NCBI RefSeq assembly: GCF_013415305.1
Contig: NZ_JACBXU010000001.1
Coordinates: forward strand, 620,001-684,000
Direction: 5' to 3'
Source of the DNA: Pantoea sp. WMus005
GTDB lineage: Bacteria; Pseudomonadota; Gammaproteobacteria; Enterobacterales; Enterobacteriaceae
DNA: 64,000 nt
Within the stretch, counting starts at the first letter, position 1. Each line of letters starts with the position of its first letter. Shown here in pieces: positions 7,981-15,705 of this stretch. Under the pieces are notes generated by a model. It had not been told where the DNA came from, ran no database searches, and saw only the letters and a program-made list of their open reading frames with translations. The position numbers and the translations under genes were made by a program.

Positions 7981-9762
7981 ATGAGCATGAAAACCAGTGA
8001 TTTTTTTGTCCAGCGCCTGAAAGAGTGGGGCGTCACACGTATTTACGGCTATCCGGGAGACGGGATCAACGGCGTGCTGGGGGCCATTCAGCGCGCTAAC
8101 GCCAAAGGCGATGGCATCGAATTTATTCAGGTGCGCCACGAAGAGATGGCAGCCTTTATGGCGGCCGGGCATGCCAAATTCACCGGGGAGCTGGGCGTCT
8201 GCCTTTCTACGGGCGGGCCGGGCGCAACCCATCTGCTGACCGGACTCTATGACGCCAAAATGGATCACGCCCCGGTGCTGGCGATTGCCGGACAGGCGGA
8301 AGCGACCGCACGGGGTGCCAGTTATCAGCAGGAGATGAACCTGGATCGCATCTTCTCGGACGTGGCTAACTTTGTTCAGGAAGCCTCAACCCCGACGCAG
8401 GTGCGTCATCTGCTGGACCGTGGCGTGCGCATCGCCAAAGCGCAAAATGGCGTGGCGGTGATCATCATCCCTAAAGATATTCAGGATGAAGAGTGGCAGC
8501 CCCCGCAGCATCTGCACGGCTTCACCCATTCAGGCAGCGGCTATCAGCGTCCCAAAGTTATTCCTTACGAGGCGGATCTGCAACGCGCCGCCGAGGTGCT
8601 CAACGCCGGCAAAAAAGTGGCGATTCTGATTGGCGCAGGCGCACGCAACGCCGCTGTTGAAGTGGTGCAGGTTGCCAACGTGCTGGGCGCGGGTGTGGCA
8701 AAAGCACTGCTCGGCAAAGATGTACTGCCGGACGACGCGCCGTTTGTGACTGGCTCGATTGGCCTGCTCGGCACGAAACCTTCATCCGATTTAATGCAAA
8801 ACTGCGACACCCTGCTAATGATTGGCAGCGGCTTCCCGTGGACGGAATTTCTGCCGGAAGAGGGCAAGGCACGTGCGGTGCAGATAGACATCGACCCCGC
8901 CATGCTGGGACTGCGCTATCCCAGCGAAGTGAACCTGCATGGCGATGCGGCAGAAACCCTGCGCGCGCTGCTGCCGCTGCTGGAGCACAAAGAGGATCGC
9001 AGCTGGCAGGAGGATATTGCGGTTCAGGTACGTGACTGGTGGACGCTGATGGAAGAGCGTGCGATGGCACCGGCCAATCCGGTCAACCCGCAGCGGGTGG
9101 TGTGGGAGATGTCGCCACAACTCCCGGACAACGCCATTGTTACCTCGGATTCCGGCTCCTGCGCCAACTGGTTTGCCCGCGACTATCGGGTGAAGCAGGG
9201 GCAGCGCGCTTCGCTCTCAGGCGGCCTGGCCTGTATGGGCGCGGCGGTGCCCTACGCGATTGCGGCTAAATTTGCGCACCCTGAAAAGCCGGTGGTGGCG
9301 CTGGTGGGTGACGGCGCAATGCAGATGAACAACATGGCCGAGCTGATCACCATTCAGAAATACTGGCAGCAGTGGGCCGATCCACGTCTGATCGTTTGCG
9401 TGTTCAACAACCAGGATCTTAATCAGGTTACCTGGGAGCAGCGCGTGATGGAGGGTAATCCCCGCTTCGATGCTTCTCAGCAGCTGCCGGACGTAAAGTA
9501 TGCCGAATTTGCACAGTCGCTGGGGATGATCGGCATCTTTGTCGATAAGCCTGACGATCTGGCCGGTGCCTGGCAGCGTGCGCTCAGCGCCGATCGCCCG
9601 GTCCTGCTGGAGGTGAAAACCGATCCTGAAGTCGCCCCATTACCGCCACACATCACCTTTAAGCAGGCGAAAGCCTTTATGGCATCAATGGTGAAGGGCG
9701 ATCGCGGCGCAGCGCAGATTATCAGCGACACCGCCAGCCAGCTGTTTCATAAAAAGCATTAA
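7981..9762 (+). CDS. ThDP-dependent pyruvate oxidase/acetolactate synthase-like enzyme
   Basis: A 593-residue three-domain thiamine diphosphate enzyme. The N-terminal domain has RIYGYPGDGIN and the catalytic glutamate Glu54 in VRHEEMAAFMAAGHA. The C-terminal domain has the ThDP/metal motif beginning GDG (443-445) and ending in FNNQDLNQ. The overall pattern is closest to PoxB/YdaP-type proteins rather than to biosynthetic IlvB. The start was set at 7981, preceded by AAGGGA; an earlier in-frame start at 7927 has no ribosome site. A likely role is decarboxylation of a 2-oxo acid formed by the upstream aminotransferase, but this is inference. The C-terminus lacks the long lipid-binding tail of E. 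coli PoxB as far as I can judge. Confidence 0.85.
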   Translation: MSMKTSDFFVQRLKEWGVTRIYGYPGDGINGVLGAIQRANAKGDGIEFIQVRHEEMAAFMAAGHAKFTGELGVCLSTGGPGATHLLTGLYDAKMDHAPVLAIAGQAEATARGASYQQEMNLDRIFSDVANFVQEASTPTQVRHLLDRGVRIAKAQNGVAVIIIPKDIQDEEWQPPQHLHGFTHSGSGYQRPKVIPYEADLQRAAEVLNAGKKVAILIGAGARNAAVEVVQVANVLGAGVAKALLGKDVLPDDAPFVTGSIGLLGTKPSSDLMQNCDTLLMIGSGFPWTEFLPEEGKARAVQIDIDPAMLGLRYPSEVNLHGDAAETLRALLPLLEHKEDRSWQEDIAVQVRDWWTLMEERAMAPANPVNPQRVVWEMSPQLPDNAIVTSDSGSCANWFARDYRVKQGQRASLSGGLACMGAAVPYAIAAKFAHPEKPVVALVGDGAMQMNNMAELITIQKYWQQWADPRLIVCVFNNQDLNQVTWEQRVMEGNPRFDASQQLPDVKYAEFAQSLGMIGIFVDKPDDLAGAWQRALSADRPVLLEVKTDPEVAPLPPHITFKQAKAFMASMVKGDRGAAQIISDTASQLFHKKH

Positions 9763-9859
9763 GGGCTAAGTGGGGCGGTCGCGTCTCACTAACCTTTATT
9801 CCCGGATGCCCTCGCGTCCGGGTTTTATCCCCCTAATCACACTCAACGGGAGTCTTGTT

Positions 9860-10702
9860 ATGACTGCTCATTCCAGCCCTGTCTGGTTAATCTCGGGATG
9901 TTCGACCGGTTTTGGTCGTGAACTGGCGCAGCAGACCATCGCGCGTGGCTTTAAGGTCGTCGTAACGGCGCGTGACACTTCGTCCATTGCCGATCTGGTT
10001 GAAGGACACGACAACGCACTGGCGGTGGCGCTGGATGTGACCCAGCAGGCGAGCATCGACCAGGCCGTCAAAGCGGCAATTGACACGTTCGGCACCCTGG
10101 ATGTGCTGGTGAATAATGCCGGTTACGGTTACCAGAGTTCGGTGGAAGAGGGTGTGGAAAGCGAAATCCGCGCGCAGTTCGATGCCAACGTTTTCGGCCT
10201 GTTTGCCCTGACCCGCGCCGTGCTGCCCGCCATGAGAAAGGCGCGCAGCGGTCACGTCATCAACATTACCTCGGTGGCAGGCTTAATAGGTTTTGCCAGC
10301 TCAGGCTACTACTCTGCCAGCAAGCATGCGGTGGAAGGCTGGTCCGATTCGCTGGCGCTGGAAGCCGGTCCGCTGGGTATTCACGTTACCTGTGTCGAAC
10401 CCGGCCCGTTCCGCACCGACTGGGCCGGACGCTCACTGCATCAGACGCCGAGCACGCTCCCGGACTATGCAGAGACAGCTGCGGCGCGGATGAAAGCAAC
10501 GTCCGAATACAGTGGCACTCAGAAGGGCGATCCCGCACGGGCTGCCAGAGCAATGATCGCCATCACCGAACATGATAATCCGCCGCGCCATCTGGTGATG
10601 GGCGCCTGGGGACATGAGGCCGTGACCAGCAAGCTCAAAGAGCGTCTGGCTGAGATCGACGCGTGGAAAAAGACGTCTGTGGAAACGGATTTTCCGGAAT
10701 AG
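9860..10702 (+). CDS. Short-chain dehydrogenase/reductase
   Basis: A 280-residue classical SDR. The cofactor-binding turn is ISGCSTGFGRELA near the N-terminus, followed by VNNAGYG and the catalytic Ser...Tyr-x-x-x-Lys in TSVAGLIGFASSGYYSASK. A basic TARD after the second strand suggests NADP preference. The start was set at the ATG at 9860, preceded by ACGGGAG; the upstream in-frame ATG has no ribosome site and would add an unlikely 30 residues. A strong hairpin terminator follows, so this gene closes the rightward catabolic block. The substrate is unknown. Confidence 0.88.
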   Translation: MTAHSSPVWLISGCSTGFGRELAQQTIARGFKVVVTARDTSSIADLVEGHDNALAVALDVTQQASIDQAVKAAIDTFGTLDVLVNNAGYGYQSSVEEGVESEIRAQFDANVFGLFALTRAVLPAMRKARSGHVINITSVAGLIGFASSGYYSASKHAVEGWSDSLALEAGPLGIHVTCVEPGPFRTDWAGRSLHQTPSTLPDYAETAAARMKATSEYSGTQKGDPARAARAMIAITEHDNPPRHLVMGAWGHEAVTSKLKERLAEIDAWKKTSVETDFPE

Positions 10703-10766
10703 AGGTGAATGCACTGTGGTGGGCGGAAAGCCGTCTGCAGGTGAGTCTGAAGTTGATAAAAATACG

Positions 10767-10789
10767 AAAGGCCCGTTTATCGGGCCTTT
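10767..10789. terminator. Bidirectional rho-independent terminator
   Basis: AAAGGCCCG and CGGGCCTTT form a perfect 9-bp stem with a TTTAT loop. A and T tracts on both sides let it serve the SDR gene on the plus strand and the small gene at 10795-11022 on the minus strand. Confidence 0.85.
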
Positions 10790-10794
10790 AAAAG

Positions 10795-11022
10795 CTAAGC
10801 GCTGATTTTAGCTTTCTGCATTTCACGCGCATTCAGCGCTTTCAGCTTGCGGCGTAACAGGGCAGACGACGATCGTTTTTTCGACTGCGCTAGCTGGGCT
10901 TTAATGGCGGGCAGATCCGGCCTGGCCAGCCATTCAGCGACCAATAGTGTCCTTAACTCCTTATATCTGGTTTCGACCGGAGCCAAAGGGGGTGTGTCAT
11001 CGTGTTTATTGTAAAACGACAT
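10795..11022 (-). CDS. Small basic protein of unknown function
   Basis: A 75-residue protein that I do not recognise. It is rich in Lys, Arg, Ala and Leu in its C-terminal half (KKRSSSALLRRKLKALNAREMQ), which suggests an amphipathic basic helix, possibly nucleic-acid or partner binding. The ATG is preceded by GGGAG about 8 nt upstream. Its first 17 bp overlap the end of the 189-residue gene at 11006-11575, so the two are translationally coupled, and its stop runs straight into the terminator at 10767-10789. The overlapping arrangement of a medium and a small basic product recalls two-gene modules such as toxin-antitoxin or effector-immunity pairs, but nothing in the sequence proves that. Confidence 0.6.
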   Translation of the reverse strand: MSFYNKHDDTPPLAPVETRYKELRTLLVAEWLARPDLPAIKAQLAQSKKRSSSALLRRKLKALNAREMQKAKISA

Positions 11023-11575
11023 AGCAAGCTCTCCCTGTAGTCACTACTTTATAAGCCCGGAAACAGTCCGGGATTAAAGGTTGCGGCGCTTTCTTTGGCA
11101 ACCCTGTCCGGCGATTGTAGCGTAGTTCATTTTTTAACCCAAGCATTGCGTCGTAGATCTCCTCAAGGGGGGTGGGACGATTACGGTCAACAATCTCTCC
11201 TGACGCAGGCTGGAAAACAAAACCGCCAATAGAGAAGCTTTCATGGTGTGTTATTAACGCGAGTACTACGCTTTTTAAAACGACAGCACTACCTAATCCG
11301 GCAATGTTGATATGGCGGAAATCACCCAGGCATTCCAGACCATCGAACACGTCAAAACAGACCTCAGCCAGGCCGTTAACCGGAAAGGAAATACCGGGTG
11401 GCATCCGGTATCCGATACGGGTAAAGGTCTGTTCATCTATCCGGTCGCCAACGATGACGGTGTAAGCCTCATTACCGACAACAAACACATAGCTGTGATA
11501 AACCTGGCGATCGTAAATGAATCTTTTTCGCCTGAACTCGAAGGTTTCAAGATAAATATCTTCTTCAATGCGCAC
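11006..11575 (-). CDS. Hypothetical protein, first gene of an overlapping pair
   Basis: A 189-residue protein that I cannot assign. It starts at a GTG directly after an in-frame TAA, with AGGGA about 8 nt upstream. It looks soluble and beta-rich in its first half (YHSYVFVVGNEAYTVIVGD) with a later charged segment PTPLEEIYDAMLGLKNELRYNRRTG and a Cys in the C-terminal tail. The local base composition is more AT-rich than the flanking catabolic genes, which hints at later acquisition. A 98-codon frame on the opposite strand overlaps it but is treated as a shadow. It overlaps the small basic gene downstream by 17 bp. Confidence 0.55.
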   Translation of the reverse strand: MRIEEDIYLETFEFRRKRFIYDRQVYHSYVFVVGNEAYTVIVGDRIDEQTFTRIGYRMPPGISFPVNGLAEVCFDVFDGLECLGDFRHINIAGLGSAVVLKSVVLALITHHESFSIGGFVFQPASGEIVDRNRPTPLEEIYDAMLGLKNELRYNRRTGLPKKAPQPLIPDCFRAYKVVTTGRACYVVLQ

Positions 11576-11889
11576 TTATCATCCCTGCCGCAGCCTATGA
11601 ATCCCTGAGACTCGATTTTCAGTGCCTGCTCAGTAACATCAAATATCCTTATTAAAAAGATGGCTATTCATTCCAGCGTTTCAGCCGTTGTTGCTGATTA
11701 TCGACATAGTTTTGTAAGCCAGCCCGCAAACCATTCAGCTGTTACGCACCCTTATCGCGCAGCCCTGCGCCATCACTGTGCTGAAAAAATAAACAGCGGC
11801 CCGCTTCTGACATCATAAGAATTCGATCTTGTATCCCAGCCCGTATTCCACCTCGCATCCCTGTCTCAGACCCGTACTTCGCGGCTATC
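11576..11889. other. Intergenic region upstream of the sigma-54 operon
   Basis: About 310 bp without a convincing gene. It contains the NtrC-like site described separately. On the minus strand there is a 38-codon frame ending at 11742 and a further open stretch after that stop; neither has support beyond a weak ribosome site. The rest is relatively AT-rich. Confidence 0.5.
11767..11781 (+). promoter_or_regulatory. Possible NtrC-type enhancer site
   Basis: GCGCC-ATCAC-TGTGC matches the NtrC palindrome GCACC-N5-GGTGC at 8 of 10 positions and lies about 110 bp upstream of the sigma-54 promoter, the usual distance for an enhancer. A weaker half-matching site (GCACC-CTTAT-CGCGC) lies just upstream. 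Confidence 0.45.
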
Positions 11890-11905
11890 TGGCACGCTTC
11901 ATGCA
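11890..11905 (+). promoter_or_regulatory. Sigma-54 (RpoN) promoter for the amidase-permease-hydrolase operon
   Basis: TGGCACG-CTTC-ATGCA matches the RpoN consensus TGGCACG-N4-TTGCW at all but one specified base, with the invariant GG and GC ten bases apart. The expected transcription start near 11917 leaves a short leader to the ATG at 11940. Confidence 0.8.
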
Positions 11906-11939
11906 CTCGCTGACAGGTACACTTTTGGCGAGGTAATCC

Positions 11940-13376
11940 ATGTTTGACTCCTTATTAGACGAAGATGCCACCACGATGGCCGCGCTGATCCGCAGCGGGG
12001 ACGTCTCGGCCTGCGAGCTGACCGGGGCGGCGCTGGCGCGGATGGCGCGGCGGGAGCCGGCAATACAGGCCTTTTGTACGCCGACGCCGGAACGGGCGAT
12101 GGAACAGGCCAGAGCCGTGGATGCCCGACGGGCACGCGGAGAAACACTGGGCGCGCTGGCGGGCGTACCGCTGGCGGTAAAAGATCTCATCTGCACCGCA
12201 AACGTCAGAACCACCTCCGGTTCGGCGGCGTACAAAGCGTTCGTCCCGGAAGATGACGACATCACAGTGGAGCGCCTGCTGGCCGCAGACGCTATTCTGC
12301 TGGGCAAAACCACCGCACCGGAATTTGGCTACAGCGGAGTCGGACACAATCCGCTGTTTCCGTCGCCACGCAATCCCTGGAATCTGGCGATGACGCCAGG
12401 CGGGTCCAGCGCCGGATCGGGTGCGGCGGTGGCGGCGCGGCTCTGTCCGATTGCGCTGGGCAGCGACGGCGGCGGCTCGGTGCGCATTCCGGCGGCGCAC
12501 TGCGGTATTTTTGGGTTTAAGGCGTCGATGGGCCGGGTGCCGCTGTGGCCCGGCTGTCGTGATGAACGTTATCCCGGCGTGTCGAGCTGGGAGTCGCTGG
12601 AGCATATCGGGCCGATGACGCGCAGCGTACGCGATGCCGCGCTGATGATGTCGCTGATGGCGGGGCCGGATATGCGCGACCGCCACTCTATTCCCTGCAG
12701 CGACGTTGACTGGCTGGGCACAACGCAACATCTGCCCGGTAAACTCCGCATCGCCTTCAGCGCAGATTTTGGCTATGTGGCTGTTGACCCGGAAGTACGG
12801 GCGGTGGTCAGCGCAGCGGTGAAGCGTTTCGCCGCTGAAATCGGGGCAGAACTGGAGTTGGCCGATCCTGGCTTCCCTGATCCAGCCGCCGCCTTTGGCG
12901 CGCTGGTGGCGATGGAGAGCGATCTCACCGGCATGCGCCAGATGATGGCGGAGCAGGGCAGTGAGATGTCGCCGCATCTGGTCGCCATGCTGCAGCGCGA
13001 CTGGCGGGCGGAAAACTTCACCGATGCCATCGCCACCCGCAAAGCGGTCAGCAACAGCCTGTGGCGCTTTATGCAGCGCTTTGATCTGTTGATCACCCCC
13101 ACGCTGGCGGTGCCGCCGTTTCCGCTGGGGATGCAGGGACCGGAGATCATTGATGGCCGTATGGTCCGTAACGATCACTGGCTCTCGTTCTGTTACCCGT
13201 TCAACTTCACCGGTCAGCCCGCCGCGTCTGTGCCCGCCGGTTTCACCGCCAGCGGCCTGCCTGTCGGTCTGCAGATTGTCGGACGTCATCTTGATGATGC
13301 TTTAGTGCTGGCTGCCAGTGCCGCTTTCGAGCGCATTCAGCCGTGGAATCACCTTCAACCCGGAATCGCCCAATGA
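11940..13376 (+). CDS. Amidase-signature-family hydrolase
   Basis: A 478-residue amidase signature enzyme with the complete Ser-cisSer-Lys triad: Lys81 in GVPLAVKDL, Ser156 in PGGSSAGSG and nucleophile Ser180 in GSDGGGSVRIPA. The fold is the same as in GatA, AtzE and the amidase half of allophanate hydrolase; no extra C-terminal domain is present, so it is not a full-length AtzF. The stop overlaps the start of the NCS1 permease by ATGA. With a biuret-hydrolase-like gene as third member and a sigma-54 promoter in front, a role in releasing ammonia from a ureide-type compound is likely; the exact amide is not known. Confidence 0.85.
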   Translation: MFDSLLDEDATTMAALIRSGDVSACELTGAALARMARREPAIQAFCTPTPERAMEQARAVDARRARGETLGALAGVPLAVKDLICTANVRTTSGSAAYKAFVPEDDDITVERLLAADAILLGKTTAPEFGYSGVGHNPLFPSPRNPWNLAMTPGGSSAGSGAAVAARLCPIALGSDGGGSVRIPAAHCGIFGFKASMGRVPLWPGCRDERYPGVSSWESLEHIGPMTRSVRDAALMMSLMAGPDMRDRHSIPCSDVDWLGTTQHLPGKLRIAFSADFGYVAVDPEVRAVVSAAVKRFAAEIGAELELADPGFPDPAAAFGALVAMESDLTGMRQMMAEQGSEMSPHLVAMLQRDWRAENFTDAIATRKAVSNSLWRFMQRFDLLITPTLAVPPFPLGMQGPEIIDGRMVRNDHWLSFCYPFNFTGQPAASVPAGFTASGLPVGLQIVGRHLDDALVLAASAAFERIQPWNHLQPGIAQ

Positions 13377-14689
13377 AAACCTCTGATACACCTGCGCTGG
13401 AGCAGGAGTTTGAACATGAGCCGGTGCCGTTGTCGCATCGCCATTCAACCCGCTCCGTCTCGGCGGTCTGGTTTGGATTCCCGATGATCCTCACCAATGC
13501 GCTGTTTGGCGGCATCATTACCTGGCATCTGGGCTTCTGGCCCGCGCTGATCGCCATTCTGCTGGGCAACCTGGTGCTGTTCGCCTATGTCGGCGCGCTG
13601 AGCTGGTACGCCGGTAACAGCGGGATGAACTTTGCTTTACAGGCCAGACGCACCTTTGGCAGCAAAGGCTACATTCTGGTCTCGGGTTTTCTCTCGACGG
13701 TGGTGATCGGCTGGTATGCCTTCCAGACCGGCCTTACCGGCACGGTGATTAATCAGACCTTCGGCTGGAATGCGCTGGCGGTGACGGCCTTTGCCATGAT
13801 CCTCTACACCGGCATCACGTTTCTGGGCGTGCGGGCGCTGTCGGTGCTGGGGATGATCGCCGCGCCGCTGTTTGTGGTGCTCGGGATGGTGGCACTGTGG
13901 CTGATCAGCAAACAGCACGACTTCTCTATCGTGACGCAATGGAAGGGCAGCGCCAGCGCCGCCGGGGCAATGAGTATGGGCACCGCCGTCACCATGGTGG
14001 TGGCCGGGTTTGCCGACTCCGGCACCATGACTGCTGACTTTACCCGCTGGTCGAAGAATGGCCGCTCGGCCGTGATCGCGGCGTTCTCTGCCTTCCCGGT
14101 CGCAAACGTCATCTCCTATCTGTTTGGCGTGGTGATTGTCGCAGTAGGCGCAGCGGTTGATCCCCTGTCCAGTGGCGGTAACTTCCTGCCGATGCTGATG
14201 GGGCACAACGCCTTCCTGTCGGTGGTGGCCTGCCTGTTTGTCTTTATCAATCTGGGGTCGGTTTGCACCCACTGCCTCTACAACGGCGCGGTGGGTTTCA
14301 GCCATCTGTTCAGCAGCAAAATGCGGCTCTGGACGCTGATTCTCGGCGCCATTGGCGGCGCGCTGGCGCTGGCGGGCGTCTGGTCTTACTTCCTGGCGTG
14401 GCTCAGCCTGCTGGGGATTGTGGTGCCGCCGTTTGGTGCGGTGATGATTGTGGATTTAATCTTTATGGCGCGCATCAGTGAGCAGCGTCCGGCGCAGCGT
14501 TTCCGTGGAACCGCGTTTGCGGCCTGGGCGATTGGCAGCCTGTGTGCGGTGATCGCCCATGTGGCTTTCCCGCAGTTCGGTGAAGCCGTAATTGGTCTGG
14601 TGACCGCCGCCATCAGCTACAGCGTGATCAGCAAAATGCGCATGCCGCGCCCGGTAATGGAGAACAGCAATGCCCGACTACAGCGTTAA
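13373..14689 (+). CDS. NCS1-family permease (cytosine/purine/allantoin type)
   Basis: A 438-residue membrane protein with about twelve hydrophobic segments and CodB-like sequence such as [16 protein letters not shown] near the N-terminus and [19 protein letters not shown] mid-protein, both characteristic of cytosine permease relatives. The start was set at 13373, which forms an ATGA overlap with the amidase stop; a longer frame from 13343 would run inside the amidase gene. NCS1 proteins import nucleobases, allantoin or hydantoins with H+ or Na+. In this operon it presumably brings in the substrate of the two flanking hydrolases. It overlaps the downstream hydrolase gene by 20 bp. Confidence 0.88.
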   Translation: MKTSDTPALEQEFEHEPVPLSHRHSTRSVSAVWFGFPMILTNALFGGIITWHLGFWPALIAILLGNLVLFAYVGALSWYAGNSGMNFALQARRTFGSKGYILVSGFLSTVVIGWYAFQTGLTGTVINQTFGWNALAVTAFAMILYTGITFLGVRALSVLGMIAAPLFVVLGMVALWLISKQHDFSIVTQWKGSASAAGAMSMGTAVTMVVAGFADSGTMTADFTRWSKNGRSAVIAAFSAFPVANVISYLFGVVIVAVGAAVDPLSSGGNFLPMLMGHNAFLSVVACLFVFINLGSVCTHCLYNGAVGFSHLFSSKMRLWTLILGAIGGALALAGVWSYFLAWLSLLGIVVPPFGAVMIVDLIFMARISEQRPAQRFRGTAFAAWAIGSLCAVIAHVAFPQFGEAVIGLVTAAISYSVISKMRMPRPVMENSNARLQR

Positions 14690-15356
14690 TTCAACACCCT
14701 ACGCCTGGCCGTTTGATGGCCGCTTTACCCCGGCTGACACGGCACTGATCGTGATTGATATGCAGACCGACTTCTGTGGCGTCGGCGGCTATGTTGATAG
14801 CATGGGTTATGACGTCAGCCTGACCCGCGCACCCATCACCCCGTTGCAGCAGGTGCTGGCGGCAATGCGCGCCCGGCAGTTTCCAGTTATTCATACCCGC
14901 GAAGGGCACCGGCCCGATCTCAGCGATCTGCCCGCCAACAAACGCTGGCGCTCTCGCCGGATGAATGCAGGAATTGGCGATGTCGGACCGTGCGGCCGTA
15001 TTCTGGTGCGCGGCGAGCCAGGCTGGGAGATTATTCCGGAACTGGCCCCGTTGCCGGGTGAAGTGGTCATTGATAAGCCGGGTAAGGGGTCGTTTTATGC
15101 CACCGATCTGGAGTTAATCCTGCGCAGTGGCGTCATCCGTAATCTGATCCTCACCGGTATTACCACTGATGTCTGTGTCCATACCACGCTGCGCGAAGCC
15201 AACGATCGCGGCTTTGAGTGCCTGGTGCTGTCCGATTGCTGCGCTGCAACCGAGCGGCGGCATCATGAGGCGGCGCTGAGCATGATCCATATGCAGGGCG
15301 GCATCTTTGGCGCGGTTGCCACCTCTGCCGCGTTACTGGATAGCCTGGGCATTTAA
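14670..15356 (+). CDS. biuH: Isochorismatase-fold cysteine hydrolase, biuret amidohydrolase-like
   Basis: A 228-residue isochorismatase-like hydrolase with an Asp-Lys-Cys triad: Asp30 in IVIDMQTDF, Lys136 in [10 protein letters not shown] and Cys169 in [11 protein letters not shown]. The spacing and the blocks [10 protein letters not shown] and FYATDLEL, followed by [15 protein letters not shown], are those I associate with biuret hydrolase (BiuH), a relative of ureidoacrylate hydrolase RutB. BiuH converts biuret to allophanate and ammonia. It is the last gene of a three-gene overlapping operon with an amidase that could act on the product. The symbol is a homology-based guess; the alternative is another ureide or N-carbamoyl amide hydrolase. 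Confidence 0.75.
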   Translation: MPDYSVNSTPYAWPFDGRFTPADTALIVIDMQTDFCGVGGYVDSMGYDVSLTRAPITPLQQVLAAMRARQFPVIHTREGHRPDLSDLPANKRWRSRRMNAGIGDVGPCGRILVRGEPGWEIIPELAPLPGEVVIDKPGKGSFYATDLELILRSGVIRNLILTGITTDVCVHTTLREANDRGFECLVLSDCCAATERRHHEAALSMIHMQGGIFGAVATSAALLDSLGI

Positions 15357-15372
15357 CCTTTCTGGCGGATAA

Positions 15373-15396
15373 CCTGAGCGTATCACTCCGCTCAGG
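15373..15396 (+). terminator. Hairpin after the biuH-like gene
   Basis: CCTGAGCG and CGCTCAGG form a perfect 8-bp stem with an 8-nt loop 17 bp after the stop codon. The T-run after it is poor (CTATCCCTT), so termination may be partial. Confidence 0.6.
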
Positions 15397-15403
15397 CTAT
15401 CCC

Positions 15404-15558
15404 TTAAGGCGGTGACACCTGTCTCTGTGTTTCCACGCCTTCAGCTGTGACCAGCAGGCCCATGACGTGACCCGGCTTCACCACCGATTTAATAATCGCT
15501 ACGCCGGGCGGGATAGTCCGACGGCTCTCTTCGGCAATCAAGATAAATCCACCGCGTC
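15404..15558 (-). pseudogene. Eroded EAL-domain (c-di-GMP phosphodiesterase) fragment
   Basis: Read on the minus strand, this stretch encodes GGFILIAEESRR, resembling the EAL block FIPxAEESGLI, followed within a few codons by AIIKSVVKPGH and MGLLVTAEGVETQRQ, resembling the late EAL block with AEGVETxxQ, and then a stop at 15404-15406. In intact EAL domains these two blocks are about 100 residues apart, so the middle of the domain has been deleted. There is no start codon and an in-frame stop precedes it. The rest of the parent gene is absent. It is a relic of a cyclic-di-GMP phosphodiesterase gene. Confidence 0.75.
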
Positions 15559-15705
15559 ACCACGCATTTCCAGCCAACTTCGTCGCTATGGTTCATACTC
15601 ATGGGCGCTAAATGATTTACGAACGGATAACCGTGAAGACAACGGTTACTGAGTTTGTTACTTCGCTGACAGCCTGAGGTTGTCAGCTGACCAGAAGGGA
15701 AAATA

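Noticed and set aside
11312..11608. 98-codon plus-strand ORF antisense to the 189-residue gene
   Set aside because: It is shorter, has no ribosome site, and the minus-strand frame has a proper site and couples to a second gene. Some doubt remains.
11742..11858. Minus-strand 38-codon frame followed by another open stretch reading LNGLRAGLQNYVDNQQQRLKRW
   Set aside because: Looks slightly protein-like but has a stop between the two parts, a weak start and overlaps the NtrC-like site. Possibly a gene relic; not supported enough.
15467..15652. 61-codon plus-strand ORF after the biuH-like gene
   Set aside because: It lies antisense to the EAL remnant and has no ribosome site or family features.
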